From Mercurialis annua (Eukaryota; Streptophyta; Magnoliopsida; Malpighiales; Euphorbiaceae), in the NCBI RefSeq assembly GCF_937616625.2, contig NC_065576.1:10728501-10792500 (forward strand): a DNA stretch of 64,000 nt. Reading direction: 5' to 3'. Position numbers and translations under genes: made by a program. This document shows positions 46,214 to 59,402 of the stretch, piece by piece (position 1 is the first letter of the stretch; each line of letters begins with the position of its first letter). The notes under the pieces are model-generated. The model was not told the origin of the DNA, did not search any database, and saw nothing but the letters and a program-made list of their open reading frames with translations.

Positions 46214-49200
46214 ATGGCGTTCCTCACCTCTCTTCCTTCCACTTCCATTTCCCTTTCTTCTTCTTTGATTCCGTTCTCCATTATGAACAACCGAACGAAG
46301 CCTCAAATCTCCGCTCATATTACCAAATGCAACGCCGTCGCCGTCTCTTCCTCCACCGCTCTTTCTTCTGTCTCCGTCGGCCAAAACCTCCCGTTAGATT
46401 ACGAACAATGGTTTCCTCAACGTGACTCTTCTCAAAAGAGAAGAGCCGGCATTTTGCTGCATCCTACGTCGTTTAGAGGACCTTACGGTATCGGAGATCT
46501 TGGCGACGAGGCTTTTCGGTTTATTGATTGGCTTCATTCCGCCGGTTGCTCTGTTTGGCAGGTCGGTCCACACATACATTATCTATTTGTTTTAATTAAC
46601 TGCAACCGTTACAAGCTTATCGGAATTTTTTTAGTTATTAAATGTGCATTCTAATGGTTTGTTGCACGAATAATATAATATAACAGCTGTGATGTATTAT
46701 TATTTTCTGTAATTTTAATAATTAGTTAATGGCAGGTTCTTCCCCTTGTACCTCCAGATGAAGGTGGATCGCCATACTCAGGACAGGTCACATATTTTTC
46801 CTTTTCCTTTTCTAATTTACTATTTAAATCAAATTATTTGGTGTCTAATATTTTTCTCAAAATTATTGGGCTTAGTAATTATTAGGACAATTGCAGATTG
46901 TTATGTGTAGTTATGCAAGTTACTCTCTTCGTCCCAAAACAATTTTCCGCGTGACTCTTTACCCACAGTTTAAGAAAACACAATTAATGTTTTAAATTTA
47001 ACTAATTGTTATGATTTTTTTTATCATACCATATTGACTTAGAGTATTGGCAATAAATAGTGTACTTTAATTGAGGACAATATAGGGAAATTGACTTTAA
47101 AAAATTGTGAGTTACTAGAAATGGGCAAGTATTTTGGGAAAAAGGAGAAGGGAAAAGTGGACAATTGTTTTGGGACGGAGGGAGTGTTACAGATTGTTAA
47201 GAGACTAGGTCGTGGAATCTGTCTATTGATCTAATATAATGTCAGTTATAATCAATTAATTGGGTTTTATTTTGTTCACAGGATGCTAATTGTGGTAATA
47301 CACTCTTGATTTCGCTTGAAGAGCTTGTAAATGATGGTTTGTTAACGAAAGATGAGCTTCCACCGGAGCCAGTGTGAGAGAATTTCTTTGTTTGCTTAGA
47401 CAGTTCTATATCATATCATTTGATTAAGTTTGATGACATTGTAAGTTTTTAAGTGTTTAACCAAATAATGATGTATAGGTACTGATGGCTCTGTCATTTA
47501 TGCAGATGCTCTGACCGTGTGGATTTTTCTTCTGTCACCAAGCTAAAGAATCCCTTGATAGCTAAGGTAAATGTTGTTATTGCTCTGTTTCAGGTTTGAC
47601 ACTGCTTTTCATTTTCTTATTAATACTTTTATTGATGTTGTGTGGCCTTGCTTTCCTTATATGAGAGACTTTTTTTGTTTTTGATTCTTTTGGAAAAATG
47701 ATGCAAACAAGTTCAGGTGGTCAACTATAAAACATTTGCAAGATGCAATGCCACTATCATTTTGTTTAGTTTAATCTCTTCTAGGCTGCCGAAGCTACTA
47801 TGTGCAATTTTTCACTGTCACTCTTTTCTTGGAATTCTTCTTGTTCTTTCTTTTAGAGTAATAGGCTATATGGTTGTTTGGTTGTCAATCAATTAGGATT
47901 TATACTTTTAATATTACAGAAGGGAAAAATGTTTTTTGGCAAAAAAGAAAAGCAACTTTTTCCTGGGTTTATAAGGAGTTCGAAATAAGTTTGGAATGTC
48001 AAATTTTTCTCTGAGTGTTGTAGATAAAGTAACTAATTTCAGTATTTTCTGTAGGCTGCAGAGAGGCTAATTAAGAGTGATGGTGAAATTAAACATCAGC
48101 TTGAAGAATTTCGCAAAGATCCCAGTATATCATGTAAGATTTGTATTGTCTTAAACTGTCATTCTCTCCGGTTCTAGTTTTTGATGTTTTGTATGCTTCA
48201 TAAAATATAATTATTAGCAGTACATGCAGCTTCAGGTTTGGATTTTACGTACAAATTTTTTTATATTACATAGGACGGTAAAGAAATAAAGAACACATGC
48301 TTTTAGGACCGAGTCTCAAGAAGTCAACGCAAACTTCTGCATAGTATTCGGCTATTTTGAATAAAATTCTGATAACTCATAAATAACTGCAATTGGCGGA
48401 CAATGTTTCTTTGTCTGCTGTTATAGATTGAGCTTCTACAAGTTTCTTCGAAACTTGACATGCTTAGTCAATACTAGGTTTAAAAAAACTATCCTTTATA
48501 TCACGTTTTTCTCTCCTTTTCATTAATGTCATATAACTTTCTGGTTGTCCTATTTTAAAATTGTCACAAGGAAAAGAATAGGTTTGCCTTTTATCTATAA
48601 ATCGTTGTTTCTCATCTTGAAAGTCTTTAATTTGGTGAGGCTAGAATTACATGTTGGAAATATTATTACAGGGAAGTGGGTGGCGCTATGGCAAGATACT
48701 TGTTATGCCTCCCATCAACCACTTGTCATTTATGTTTCTTCTGAAATGGAGAAAAAATGGCTGACTAGGTTTTGATGGATCTAACTTATGAATTTGAGTA
48801 AGGTTAAAAGTTACTGAAGTCCTACTTTACTGGCTGATTTCAGTGTAGTTATCATTTATCATACAAAGGCATATAAATTATGAACTTGAAGAGTTTTATA
48901 TTTTTTTCTGTGATTTGAGAAGATTGGGAGAAGTATTTACATTGGAATAATTAGTAATCTACTTAGTAGGGTTGGTTTTCCCATTCTCATAACCTCCTTG
49001 CCCCAATTTACTTAGCAGGTCGAGCTTTCTGATCTTCTACTCCTAGGGTGTTCCCCTGTAGACAAATGAAAGGAGGAGAACTTGATCTTTGATGACTCAC
49101 TATTTTTATGGTGTTCGAGAGGAACAAAAATTGAGAACCAAAGAAATCTGTTGTCATTCTCAGATATATATGGTTACTAATTCTATACTAATGGTCTTTC

Positions 49201-52200
49201 AGATAATACTCTCATTTGTATGTTTGGAAAAGGTCTCTAGTTCAGTAATGCACCTTTTTGTTGTTTTATGTTAACTTGACCTATGGTATTAACTACCTGT
49301 TCTGTTAGTTTTCTTGCTTGTACACACTCTTAACGTATATTTATGATTTTGTAGGTTGGCTTGAGGATGCAGCTTATTTTGCTGCTATTCATGATACTTT
49401 AAATGCTTTAAATTGGTATGATTGGCCTGAACCTCTAAAAAATCGCCATCTTGCAGCCTTGGAGGACATTTACCATAAGAAAAAGAACTTTGTAAGCCCT
49501 GGATAATCCCTCCTTTCTGTATATTTACTGCTTTTCCCCAAGACCAATGCCTGAGTCTCATGGTTTGGTTATCTTCTCATTCTTTTGTTCCATCCTCACA
49601 GATAGAGATATTTATCGCCCAACAGTTTTTATTCCAGAGGCAATGGCAGAAAGTACGCAACTATGCACAGGAAAAGGGTGTTAGTATAATGGGTGACATG
49701 CCCATTTATGTGGGCTATCACAGTGCTGATGTTTGGGCAAATAAGAAGCAATTTTTGTTGGTAACCGATTTCTTTGCAGATATGAGAAGTTGCTGCTTAT
49801 CATATACTCCCTTTGTCTGAAATCGATAGGCAGTATTTTTAATTTTTTTAATCCCAAATTATAGACAACCATTTATTACTTGAGTGATTAATTGTCATAT
49901 ATATGCCCTTATTAGTTTATTAAATTGCATTAAAAAGAATACAAAAACTCCCAAAAGACAAAAAATTACTACTACATAAAATAAGGATAACTGTAGTATT
50001 TTTTTTTATAAATTAACTCATTTTCCTTAGATAACTTAATTTATTAATACTTGTGTTTGTCATAAACGGCCTATCAATTTGAGGTGAAGAGAGTATATGT
50101 TTCTTGATTTACCTAATACCTATGCAGGTATAGTGATGCCTATGCTAATTCTTATATTTATCTTTCAGAATAGGAAAGGATTTCCTCTTCTAGTTAGTGG
50201 TGTTCCACCTGATGCCTTCAGCAATACTGGTCAATTGTGGGGCAGGTATGTCGTAAATTAAAAAGATTGAGATTTTCTTTTGATATAATGGATTCTGAAT
50301 GAATCTATGTGCTTTTGAATAATTGCGAATTTTCATCGTTTTTGTTTGCTCCTAAAATTATTTAGACTAGCGTGGAGGTTCAGATTTTGCTGCGGTAGTG
50401 CAAGCTCCTCTTTTTTTGACAAATTTACTATACTCTTCACATTATTTTAAAGGATAAATTTATTTCTCTTGGTAATTACACTTCTGAAATATTTCTTGAA
50501 CTTCCATTTATAAGTTATTAAGTTGTAGTTGTTTTAGAGTTAGTAGATTATAAATTGTTGTAGCTATGAAGCTATGAAAGGCCTTCTGGTCCGCAAATAA
50601 TTCTTAGTTGCTAGACTTTTGCTTGCTGATATAAGTTGAACATATATATAGTTGAATATATTAACAGCTTACCAGTAACTTTTTTCTGACTTGAAGCCCT
50701 CTCTATAATTGGAATGTCATGGAGCAAGATGGATATTCTTGGTGGGTATCCCGAATACGACGAGCTCAAGATCTATATGGTGAATTTAGGATTGACCATT
50801 TTAGAGGTTTTGCTGGCTATTGGGCTGTTCCTTCTGGTGAGAAAATTTCAAAGTTTGATAAAACTTAAGACTTTTGTTGAATACATGAAGCTTATTATTT
50901 GGATTTTGGATTATTGTGCAGATGCAAAAGTTGCTATAGTTGGGAACTGGAAGGTCTGGTTTCTGTTATTTGAATTAAAGTACAGTTTTTGGTAAAGTTT
51001 CCTGTTATCAACTCTAGATATTCTACTGATGGCAGTAGGCTGGACCTGGGAAATCCCTTTTTGATGCCATTACCAGAGCCGTTGGGAAGATCAGTATCAT
51101 AGCAGAGGATTTGGTACGTTCATCAGACATAATTCAAATAACTTACTGTTTCCTTTCTTATTTTATAAGATACCTATGGTGGAATGATATGCAGTGACGG
51201 AGCCACATGCAAGATAACAGGGGGCATTTTCCCTGCTTAATTTAAAAAAATTACAATTTCCTATGTTAAGTTTTTTTAATCAGTACAAGTTACTTAGATA
51301 ATATTATATATTGACCCCCTTAACTTTAATAAATTTTATTTTCTATATATCACATAAAAATATTTTATTCCCCTTATTTTTAATTCTTGGCTACGCCACT
51401 AATGATATGTCATAATGTCACTTGCTGGTTGGTAAAATTAATGGAATGGTAAACTGTGAGTATAAGTTTGATTTCACACATACTGGTGGCTAAATAATGA
51501 TTTATTTTAATCAACAAAACTGTATTCTGACAGTAAAGTTTTCCATGAAGATGCATCTTGAATTCTTTTTAGATATAGAGCCGCTAGCATTTCAAAGCAA
51601 TGTAAAATCATTATTGGTTCAGATTTGATTGATTTGAATAAAAAGCTTCTGATTTCATTACTTATTCGTTAATTGATTAATTTATATAGTTTATCACCTC
51701 TGTTTGAAGTGCACAAGCTAAAGGCATGGACAATATAGTGGATGTAGGAAACGACATAATTGGTATAATAATATATTAAATTATAGGCAAGAGTTGATTC
51801 ATTTTTATTCTAGCCAACTAGCTTGTAATCTATACGACCTCAGATCACTTTTTGAAAATTATTTAATTTCTTTGTTTTATTTATGTTCTACTGAAACAGT
51901 GACAATAGCTTTTGAACAAATTGAAGTGGCATAAAGTTATGCAAGGAAATATTCTGTTTATGTATATTTTTACTTACTTTCTTATGAATTATCTCTTATA
52001 CTGTGGCATTTCAGGGAGTTATCACTGAAGATGTGGTGCAGCTTAGAAAATCTATAGGTGCTCCTGGAATGGCTGTCCTTCAGTTTGGTAAACAGCCACT
52101 TTTGATTTTAGTGCAATTGTCGATCATAAAGTGCTCGTCTCCAATATGTCTGTATGGTATAGTCTTATAGTTAATTTCAGTATTTTGTTTGTCCAGGTTT

Positions 52201-53431
52201 TGGAAGTGACGCAGATAACCCTCATTTACCTCATAATCATGAAGCCAATCAAGTTGTATACACCGGAACTCATGATAATGACACGGTAAATGTTGACCAT
52301 ATTTAAACAGTTTATTAGACCTTTCCAATTTGTTGATTAATTTTTAGACACTATACATTATCTAGCTACTCTACAGTTTACACAAACGAGATTTTTTTTC
52401 TTTGGTTTTAGAACATGTTTCCTGCATTAAAAACATTGCCCCTCTTACAGTTTGGTAGTTAATGTACTAATAACAGATTCGAGGTTGGTGGGACGTGATA
52501 CAACAAGAGGAGAAGTCTAATGTGAGTCATTTTAATAGCATTGTTATTATTACCTTGTGAAGATTCACATGTATGTATGTAACAAGGATTGATGCTTAAT
52601 TGCTGTCTATTTATCCGAATGATAACTGCCAATTCAGGTACTGAAGTATCTTTCAATTGCTGAAGACAACGACATCCCGTGGGCACTCATCAAAGCTGCT
52701 TTTTCGTCAGTAGCCCAAACTGCAGTAATACCTATGCAAGATATTCTTGGACTGGGCAATTCTGCCAGGATGAATGTTCCTGCTACTGTGGTGAGAAATC
52801 TAAACACATCCTGTTTAATAAATGTGGAGTGGATTCTTTTGTAGGATAGGGCTCAGCTGTCTTGGTGTGATCATGCCGGAAAAATTGCTTAAAGACTTTG
52901 GTTCTACATTTCCATTTTCGCTTAATGCTACCCCACTTGTAGATTAGATACCATATATTCTACCATGCTATGCTTTAGTTACTCTGACACCTAAAATATA
53001 ACTTTTATGAATATTTTTGATTGACATGCCACTCCCTTGCTTAGCCTATATTCTTTAAAACTGGCAAGTTTCTTCTTTCTTTTTCATGTAATTAACTAGG
53101 AAAACTCAAGACTGGCCCCCTGGTTAGTCTACTCTAAGTAAGCTACCAAGCAGATGAAACCGGGATTGACTAGAGCTTCTGGTAACTCTTTTATGCTAAT
53201 TGGCATGGGATTGATATGATCTCTTGGTTTAAGTGGTTAACTATTAAATTGCAGTTTTAATAACTAGTTTGTCTACACTAAAGGATTTTCACATTTACCA
53301 TGTATCTTTTGAATTGTTGGATGCAGTCGGGAAATTGGGGTTGGAGGATACCGTCTTCCTTGAGTTTTGATCACATGGAGAAAGAAGCAGTGCGACTAAA
53401 GGATTTGCTTTCAATGTATGGGCGGATATAG
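46214..53431 (+). CDS. DPE1: 4-alpha-glucanotransferase, plastid disproportionating enzyme
   Basis: GH77 enzyme that transfers glucan from maltotriose and longer maltodextrins during starch breakdown in the plastid. Sixteen GT-AG exons: 46214-46561, 46736-46786, 47282-47373, 47506-47566, 48055-48133, 49355-49491, 49602-49760, 50169-50245, 50697-50836, 50922-50953, 51039-51113, 52015-52087, 52197-52285, 52477-52521, 52638-52790, 53327-53431. The sum is 1716 nt, 571 aa, close to known DPE1. A Ser/Thr-rich transit peptide leads to RRAGILLHPTSFRGPYGIGD. GH77 catalytic residues are visible: nucleophile Asp in RIDHFRG (exon 9), acid/base Glu in IIAEDLG (exons 11-12) and Asp in GTHDND (exon 13). The ending is SGNWGWRIPSSLSFDHME. 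Introns 2, 7 and 11 each hold a different MITE. Convergent with the gene at 53940. Confidence 0.95.
46923..47184. mobile_element. Stowaway-like MITE in DPE1 intron 2
   Basis: Ends ctctcttcgtcccaaaacaa and ttgttttgggacggagggag, the CTCCCTCCGTCCC terminus of Tc1/mariner Stowaway MITEs. ta at left; the right TA duplication is degenerate. Confidence 0.85.
49807..50093. mobile_element. Stowaway-like MITE in DPE1 intron 7
   Basis: Ends ctccctttgtctgaaatcga and aatttgaggtgaagagag with inverse inner blocks (gataggc / gcctatc-like). Flanked by ta on both sides (49805-49806, 50094-50095). Confidence 0.8.
51191..51400. mobile_element. hAT-type MITE in DPE1 intron 11, TSD aatgatat
   Basis: Termini gcagtgacggagccac and ttggctacgccact; perfect 8-bp duplication aatgatat (51183-51190 and 51401-51408). 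Same family as 57195-57410. Confidence 0.92.
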
Positions 53432-53939
53432 CATGCGAAGGTTTCCTTAGATGCTACATTTAAGTTTGCTTCCACGAGTTCCAACTTCAAGTGTTTAAAG
53501 CTGAGATCTGAGAGACATTTAGTCATTCTGGACCCAGATGAATAAAGGATTCAATTTATTTTTCTGTCTTTGGGCAATAACTCAACTCAAATAAATTGAC
53601 TATATGGATTCTTTTCTTTTAATCCGCACTATTTCGTGTCACATCTTTGTAAAGGTCTTTGGACAATAGTACACTGAAACTTGAATCTCGTCTCCATTCT
53701 TCCTCTTTGCCTCCGTTTCATTTTTCGTCCAAATGGGAAGAGCCTAAGACTGTAATGTATTTAATTATATTATATTTTATCCAATGTTATGTTAGCTTAT
53801 TAAATTCATGAACTTGTACTCGCAGAGCTCTCTTATTTGCATTAAGATTTTTCACAATCCTTTTAACTGTCGTCTTTAGGCAATGACTCGAGACATAATT
53901 GAGAAAAGTATGATACAGGTAATTGTTGTGGTTGTATAA
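53432..53939. other. Shared 3' flank of two convergent genes
   Basis: About 500 bp containing the 3' UTRs of DPE1 (+; aataaagg at 53542) and of the minus-strand gene that ends at 53940. Confidence 0.5.
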
Positions 53940-56097
53940 TTATGCAGGTTTCTCAATTACTTGAATGCATTCTAACACAGTTGCTTTGTTCGACATTGCG
54001 GTCATTAGAGCTTCGTGAAGTTCCTTGTTATTTTTGATGAGTGATGCGGCAAACAGAACCTGCATTACTTTCCATCAGTATTTTATCATTATATGAACTG
54101 GCAATAAAATTCTGAAACTGCTTACAGCCCATCTGGTGAGATTTTGTTGCTGCTCTTTGCTAATCTGCGGTTTGCTTCTGTTAATAAATCTCTGCAACAA
54201 AAGGTAAAATCGGGATTAACTTTGCCGTTCTACATTCAAGTAAAAATCTGAGTTATGGTTTAGTTATGTGTAATTTGCATACCTGAAGAGTGACAAGATC
54301 AGCAGACTGACCAACCACTTTGTCATACTGCAGACCTTCTGCAGCAAGTCCAGCCATCGCTATAACAGCCAACCTGAGAAACACAACATTGCTTAGCAAT
54401 AGAAATCCCGAACTCGAAATCCGACAATTCTAAACCAAAAACGGTTTAGTTATTTAAAATGGCATGGATATAAATGAAACGTTTAAATGAGGCACCTATC
54501 AAGCTCTTTGGAATCAAGCTGGCCACTGTATATCAACTTTTGGAGCTTCTCATCAATGAGATTGACATTCTCTTTCCCAATGTCTAGTGAGTAATCAAGT
54601 ATAGGCAGGCCAACCAAATAGGCAACTGAAATTGCAAATTTTCTTTATGTCAATCAACTATCTTTTACTAACAAAACAAAATCAGAAATGTGATGAGGAA
54701 GTACTCAAAAAATGAGCTGCTTCATGTCTAGCTACCCTCTCTTGATAGTCACCAAAAAATGTTGAAAATCCACTAATTGCAGCTTGTAGAAGCCTACATT
54801 CAATACATAAACATTCATTATAACTTAAAATATATGAATGCATTTAAATGACCTTGAATTAATTAAGTAATTAATATGTCTTACCCTGGAGAAATGCTTC
54901 CTACACCCAAGACTACTAAAGATATGCTCCCAATCAAATATGGTACAAAGAAACCCCAATCCTACAATCACAAGTCAGTTCAAAAACTTACATTTTACCA
55001 CACCTCGAAACCCTTTTGACGGTTCCGGTCCTACATATTCAAGAAAACTTGATAATTTTGATAAATTAATTGATAAAATAGTTCATGTTAGCGTTAAATT
55101 GTCCATCGTATCGAAATTTAGAGGATAAATTGATATTTTAGCACATATGGGAGTAGAGTAAAGAGGGTTACCCCAGGAAGCTGGCCGGCAAGAACTGCTA
55201 AAAAACTTGTAGATCCCACTACTGTGACAAGAAAAGCTGCCTGTATTAATCAAACATATTAACTATATGCATATGGATTGTTTGAAACCAAGCTACTTAT
55301 AACAATTAATGTGCATACTTACATCATTTCTAACACTAGGAATTGCCAGATTCTCTGCATTTTTTATTCCTAGATTTGTTAGTTCTCGTATAGATGTCTG
55401 CCACATAAACAATTCGCAATATATATCAGAATAATAATACTAGTAAACAATTAGAAAATTTAAAGTTAGTGATGCGCCGACATGCTACGAAAACAGAAAT
55501 ATTGAAACAGGAAACGGAAAAACTAGATTTTTTTACAAGAATATGTTATAGATATAAAATTTCTGAGTTTTAGGCCATGTTTAGTTCATGGAATAAGTTT
55601 GGAGTAGAATAGTTTTTCCGTATTAAATAGTTATTCCTTATTTTGATTCATGGAATAGTAACTCTATTACATGCTATTCCATTCCATGAACCAAATATGC
55701 ATGGCTTTAGAAGTATTTTTGTGAAACGAAATACGGAAACATAGAAGCAAACAAAGTTCCATGCAACATAGCTGAAACGAAAACTGACCGTTCGACGAGA
55801 GACATAGGGCTGAGAACTCCATCTCTTAGCCCAACCATCTTCTCTTAATTGATCAAGTGCCTCTTTCACAGCATTGCTGTCCTTCTGTGCACACATTTTT
55901 TTTAACAAATAAGCAATTATGTGACCTCAAAATGTCAAAAAAATAAGTACCTTGGCAATAGCAGATTGGAGGGTGTTGAGATCAACATTAGGTGCAGCAG
56001 CAGCAGCAGCAGAAGAAGATACTCCGATTCGGAACTTGTAACGATGAATAGAAGGATTGGAGATGGAAGAAGGGATCATCAAACTCGAACTAACCAT
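53940..56097 (-). CDS. Plastid membrane protein with HEAAH (M41-like) motif
   Basis: Ten exons on the minus strand: 56097-55951, 55884-55789, 55397-55323, 55240-55172, 54961-54885, 54793-54705, 54625-54496, 54373-54283, 54191-54126, 54059-53940. The total is 960 nt, 319 aa, frame intact. Order: Ser/Ala-rich transit-like N-terminus (1-40), a KDSNAVKEALDQLREDGWAK helix, two hydrophobic segments (FLVTVVGSTSFLAVLAG and FFVPYLIGSISLVVLGVG, about 107-152), then YQERVARHEAAHFLIAYLVG with His178, Glu179 and His182, and a helical tail (SKPQISKEQQQNLTRWA). The HExxH and following helices resemble the FtsH protease (peptidase M41) domain, but no AAA ATPase is present. It matches a conserved plant family often described only as stress-regulated; whether it is a protease is unknown. 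Confidence 0.85.
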
Positions 56098-56268
56098 TGT
56101 ATTTTGCAGTGGTAATAATAAATTTGAAGTGTTGTTTTGTTTTTCATTATTATGATAGCAAAATAATAGTATTGGTGGATAAGATATGAGTTTGGCGCGA
56201 GGATGAGTTTAGTACACGTAAGAGTTGAAGAATTTTTTTTTCAAAAAATTACTAAAAATAATAATTAT

Positions 56269-56275
56269 GTTGAGA

Positions 56276-56308
<33 letters not shown>

Positions 56309-56348
56309 ACCTTAATCTGGCGCCTTAGACCAACTCGGCCATCTCAAC
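56269..56348 (-). tRNA. tRNA-Leu (anticodon AAG)
   Basis: 80 nt, no intron. On the minus strand: acceptor stem GTTGAGA / TCTCAAC, type II variable arm (gtccgaaagggc), T-arm GTGGGTTCAAATCCCAC and anticodon stem CCAGA / TCTGG around loop TTAAGGT. The minus-strand 3' end is followed by a T run (+ strand aaaaa near 56245), a Pol III terminator. Confidence 0.95.
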
Positions 56349-56572
56349 CTCAATGAAAAGTTTTGTCTTGCAAAACATATAAAAGTGAAACATCAAATGC
56401 TAATCTGTTCCAAAAAAGTTGCATGTCTTTAATCTGAGAAATTCTTGAATGAACCAAAACCACAATGTAGATTAACTATTTTATGTGTGGAAGGAGGCAT
56501 GCAAAATTACAAAGCATTTAATAACTAAAATATTTACCAAGTTAAAAAAATGTAATTCTAATAAAGAAATTA
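56349..56572. other. Intergenic, no feature
   Basis: AT-rich upstream flank of the tRNA gene. Confidence 0.4.
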
Positions 56573-56967
56573 AAGCCTCACTTGGTTTAAAAATATGCTT
56601 CTCGGGAAGTTAATTACTGAGGAAGTTAATGTGGAGGAAGTTAATATTTGCATTACTTGGTTCACTTAATAACTTCCCGAAAAGTTATATTTTATTTTTA
56701 ATTAATTAAAATTTAAAGACAATATTACCCTCAATAACTAAATTGGCTAATTAAATGTATGGATATAATAGTATTTTAATTAATTTAACTAGGGAAGATA
56801 AATTTACTTAGATTTTGCTAGGGAAGTCATTTCCCTAATTAAAGGAAAGTCAACCCCTTAACTTTCCAGGAAATAGATTAACAAAAGTGAACCAAATGAA
56901 AAAAAAAATATTATTTCCCGGAAAGTTAAACTTCCTTAATGAACTTACCCCCAACCAAATGAGGCTT
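56573..56967. mobile_element. MITE with gaagttaa-rich TIRs
   Basis: Left aagcctcacttggtttaaaa with cgggaagttaa against right ttatttcccggaaagttaa...aaccaaatgaggctt. Repeats of the ggaagttaa motif occur in both arms, as in hAT-type MITEs. TSD uncertain. Confidence 0.75.
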
Positions 56968-57194
56968 AAGTATAAATATGACTTTAACAGGTTAAAAACT
57001 TTGATGTTTTTGACTGAATTTTGTTTTGGGAGTTTTCTTTTATGGTTTTCTTTCGTTACAGATTGTAAAATGATGGACTCTTGCTATATTTTAAGATCTG
57101 TTTGTGTTAAGATTGCCTTTGAGGGCAACTCCTACTACTAGACGAAGCATCGCCCTTAACGGACGCTATTAATTAATTTGGAATAGAAATCAAC

Positions 57195-57410
57195 AAGTGG
57201 CGGAGCCACATGTAGTATAAAAGGGGCATTTGCACATTTTATTTTTTAAAAAATACAATTTCCTATACAAAATTAATTTTTATTTATATTAATTATCTAA
57301 AAAATATAATATATTGACCCTCTTAATTTTAATAAATTTTAAATTTTACATATTACTTATAAAAATATTATATTTTATCCCTCTTAGATTTAATTTCTGG
57401 CTACACCACT
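57195..57410. mobile_element. hAT-type MITE, TSD gaaatcaac
   Basis: Termini aagtggcggagccac and tggctacaccact. gaaatcaac flanks both sides (57186-57194, 57411-57419). Homologous to the copy in DPE1 intron 11. Confidence 0.9.
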
Positions 57411-58465
57411 GAAATCAACTAGTTGATTGGCTTTTATGTTGCTGTTTACAATTTATTTTTTAGGAGTTCAGGTCTTATATTAGCTTTTTGTTCTTTTGAT
57501 TTACTATTTTTTAGAATCGGAAAACTAGTTGTCAAACTGGTCTTATTTCGTCCGGGTATCTAAATATTTATGGATTCGAAGAATGGATATTTCATATTTG
57601 TATTTAAAAAAAACGCCGGATTATCTTGCCGATTGGAAACCGTCGTCGTCATCCGCCATTGTGCTTAAGTTGGTTGCCTTATAATTTGTGGTTAAATAAC
57701 TTTTACTACTACAATTTACTGATTTTAATAGAGCAATCACATTCTTTATCGTTGCAATTAAGTCTATGTTTCTATGTTAGATCACTTTTTGAATTAATTG
57801 AATCATGGATATATATATATTTTTTTTGAAAGATTAGGTTTATATTTGGTATACTGATATCAATTAAACTGCGATATGTATTGAATTTGTTGTGGGAAAT
57901 AATTTCTGTTTTCCAGAAAATTACTCCAAGAAAACTGAAAAATGGAATTTGGTGTTCAATTGTGATATTTTTTAATTTAGAAAATTAAAAAATATTTTTC
58001 ATAATTTTCTATATTATAACTAATGGTTGAAAAACACCAAAAAGATGTTTTCCAACTTTTTCTTTATAAAAAGTAACCTTTAGAAAACACAATTTTATAA
58101 TTAATAGTTTTATCTAAAGAGTTCAAAGAATACAACAAAATTTAATTTAAAAATTCGATAACGAGAGTCACTATTTATTTAATCTAATTATTAATGAATT
58201 TTTTTTTTCTATTAGCAAGCACGTGCATATACAAATGCCACATTTCACATAACTACAGTTCCGACAGGAACTGCCTGTTCACATTTCAGAAAACACTTAA
58301 ACTGATCCTAAACCGCCCCTTGAATTGTTCCGGGCCGTTTGGAAACTGATAAATTCTGGATGCGATCGGTTCAAAAATTAAAAAATTACTTTAAAATTAA
58401 ATATTTTAAAATATGTTTAAATAAAATTAAATTTAATAATCAATTCATTAATTATATTAACAAGG
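57411..58465. other. Intergenic, no supported gene
   Basis: AT-rich. A short frame at 57626-57829 shows no domain and is preceded by no promoter signal. Confidence 0.4.
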
Positions 58466-58770
58466 GGTAATGTCATAAACATTCACAAACTTTACACGTT
58501 TTCTCAATTTAATCACACCTTTTAAAATTTGTCATAAAAATACATCAACTTTCATATATTTTTTCAAATCCGTACAAGGTGCTGAGGTAGCACTCATCTA
58601 TTGTTATAATTTGTTGAGGTGGAGGTCATTTTTAACCAATGAATGAATGCCACGTTAACACTGTATATGGATTTGAAAAAACAAAATTGGTGTATTTTTA
58701 TGATAAATTTTAAAAGACGTGATTAAATTGAGAGAACGTGTAAAGTTGTTGAATTTTTATGACATTAACC
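58466..58770. mobile_element. MITE with ~110-bp TIRs
   Basis: ggtaatgtcataaacattca, cacgttttctcaatttaat and aaaatttgtcataaaaatac are mirrored by aatttttatgacattaacc, attaaattgagagaacgtg and tatttttatgataaatttt. Confidence 0.8.
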
Positions 58771-59402
58771 TATTAACAATGAATTATATAAACATATTTA
58801 GTATATAATTTAAAAAAATATTTAATTATCGCTTAGTAAATGTTAGTTTAAACATAGTTAATGATCAATGGTCCAACCATTTTATTTTTGAATTATTTCA
58901 TACACATTTATTATTATATAAAAAAGTTGTTTTAGCACATACTATCTCCATATATTTAAAAGTATTTATTTAAAATAAATATTAAATAGTTAAAAATTGA
59001 ATTTTTTATTTTTTTAGAGGTTGTACAACATTCAAGAAAAATAAAAATACAAAAATCTCGTTATAAAGAAGTAGTATGTCGTTTAATTTTAGAAAATAAA
59101 AAATAGAAAACAATAAAAAAATTCAATAAGCAAACAACATTTCGATTTTTTAGTTTTCTGTTTGGAAAATAAAAAATTGAAAAACACAGAAAATGAAAAG
59201 AAAATTGAAAATAGAAAACAGAAAATATTTTCTACAACTAAACAAGACCTAAAAAACCATATCGTTTCCCAAAGATCCTTGAACTTCGATTTAGCCAAAG
59301 CCATCCATTGAAAATAGAAACTTTGTAGATCAAATGGAAAGGACCAAGCTAAAACCTTTAAACGACTTAAAAAATGGCACCAAAAACCCCAAGCAAAAGA
59401 AT
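58771..59402. other. Intergenic, no gene seen
   Basis: AT-rich, with A/G-rich low-complexity sequence at 59090-59230. No gene. Confidence 0.4.

Noticed and set aside
52080..52686. Minus-strand ORFs over DPE1
   Set aside because: Shadow frames opposite well-supported DPE1 exons 12-15.
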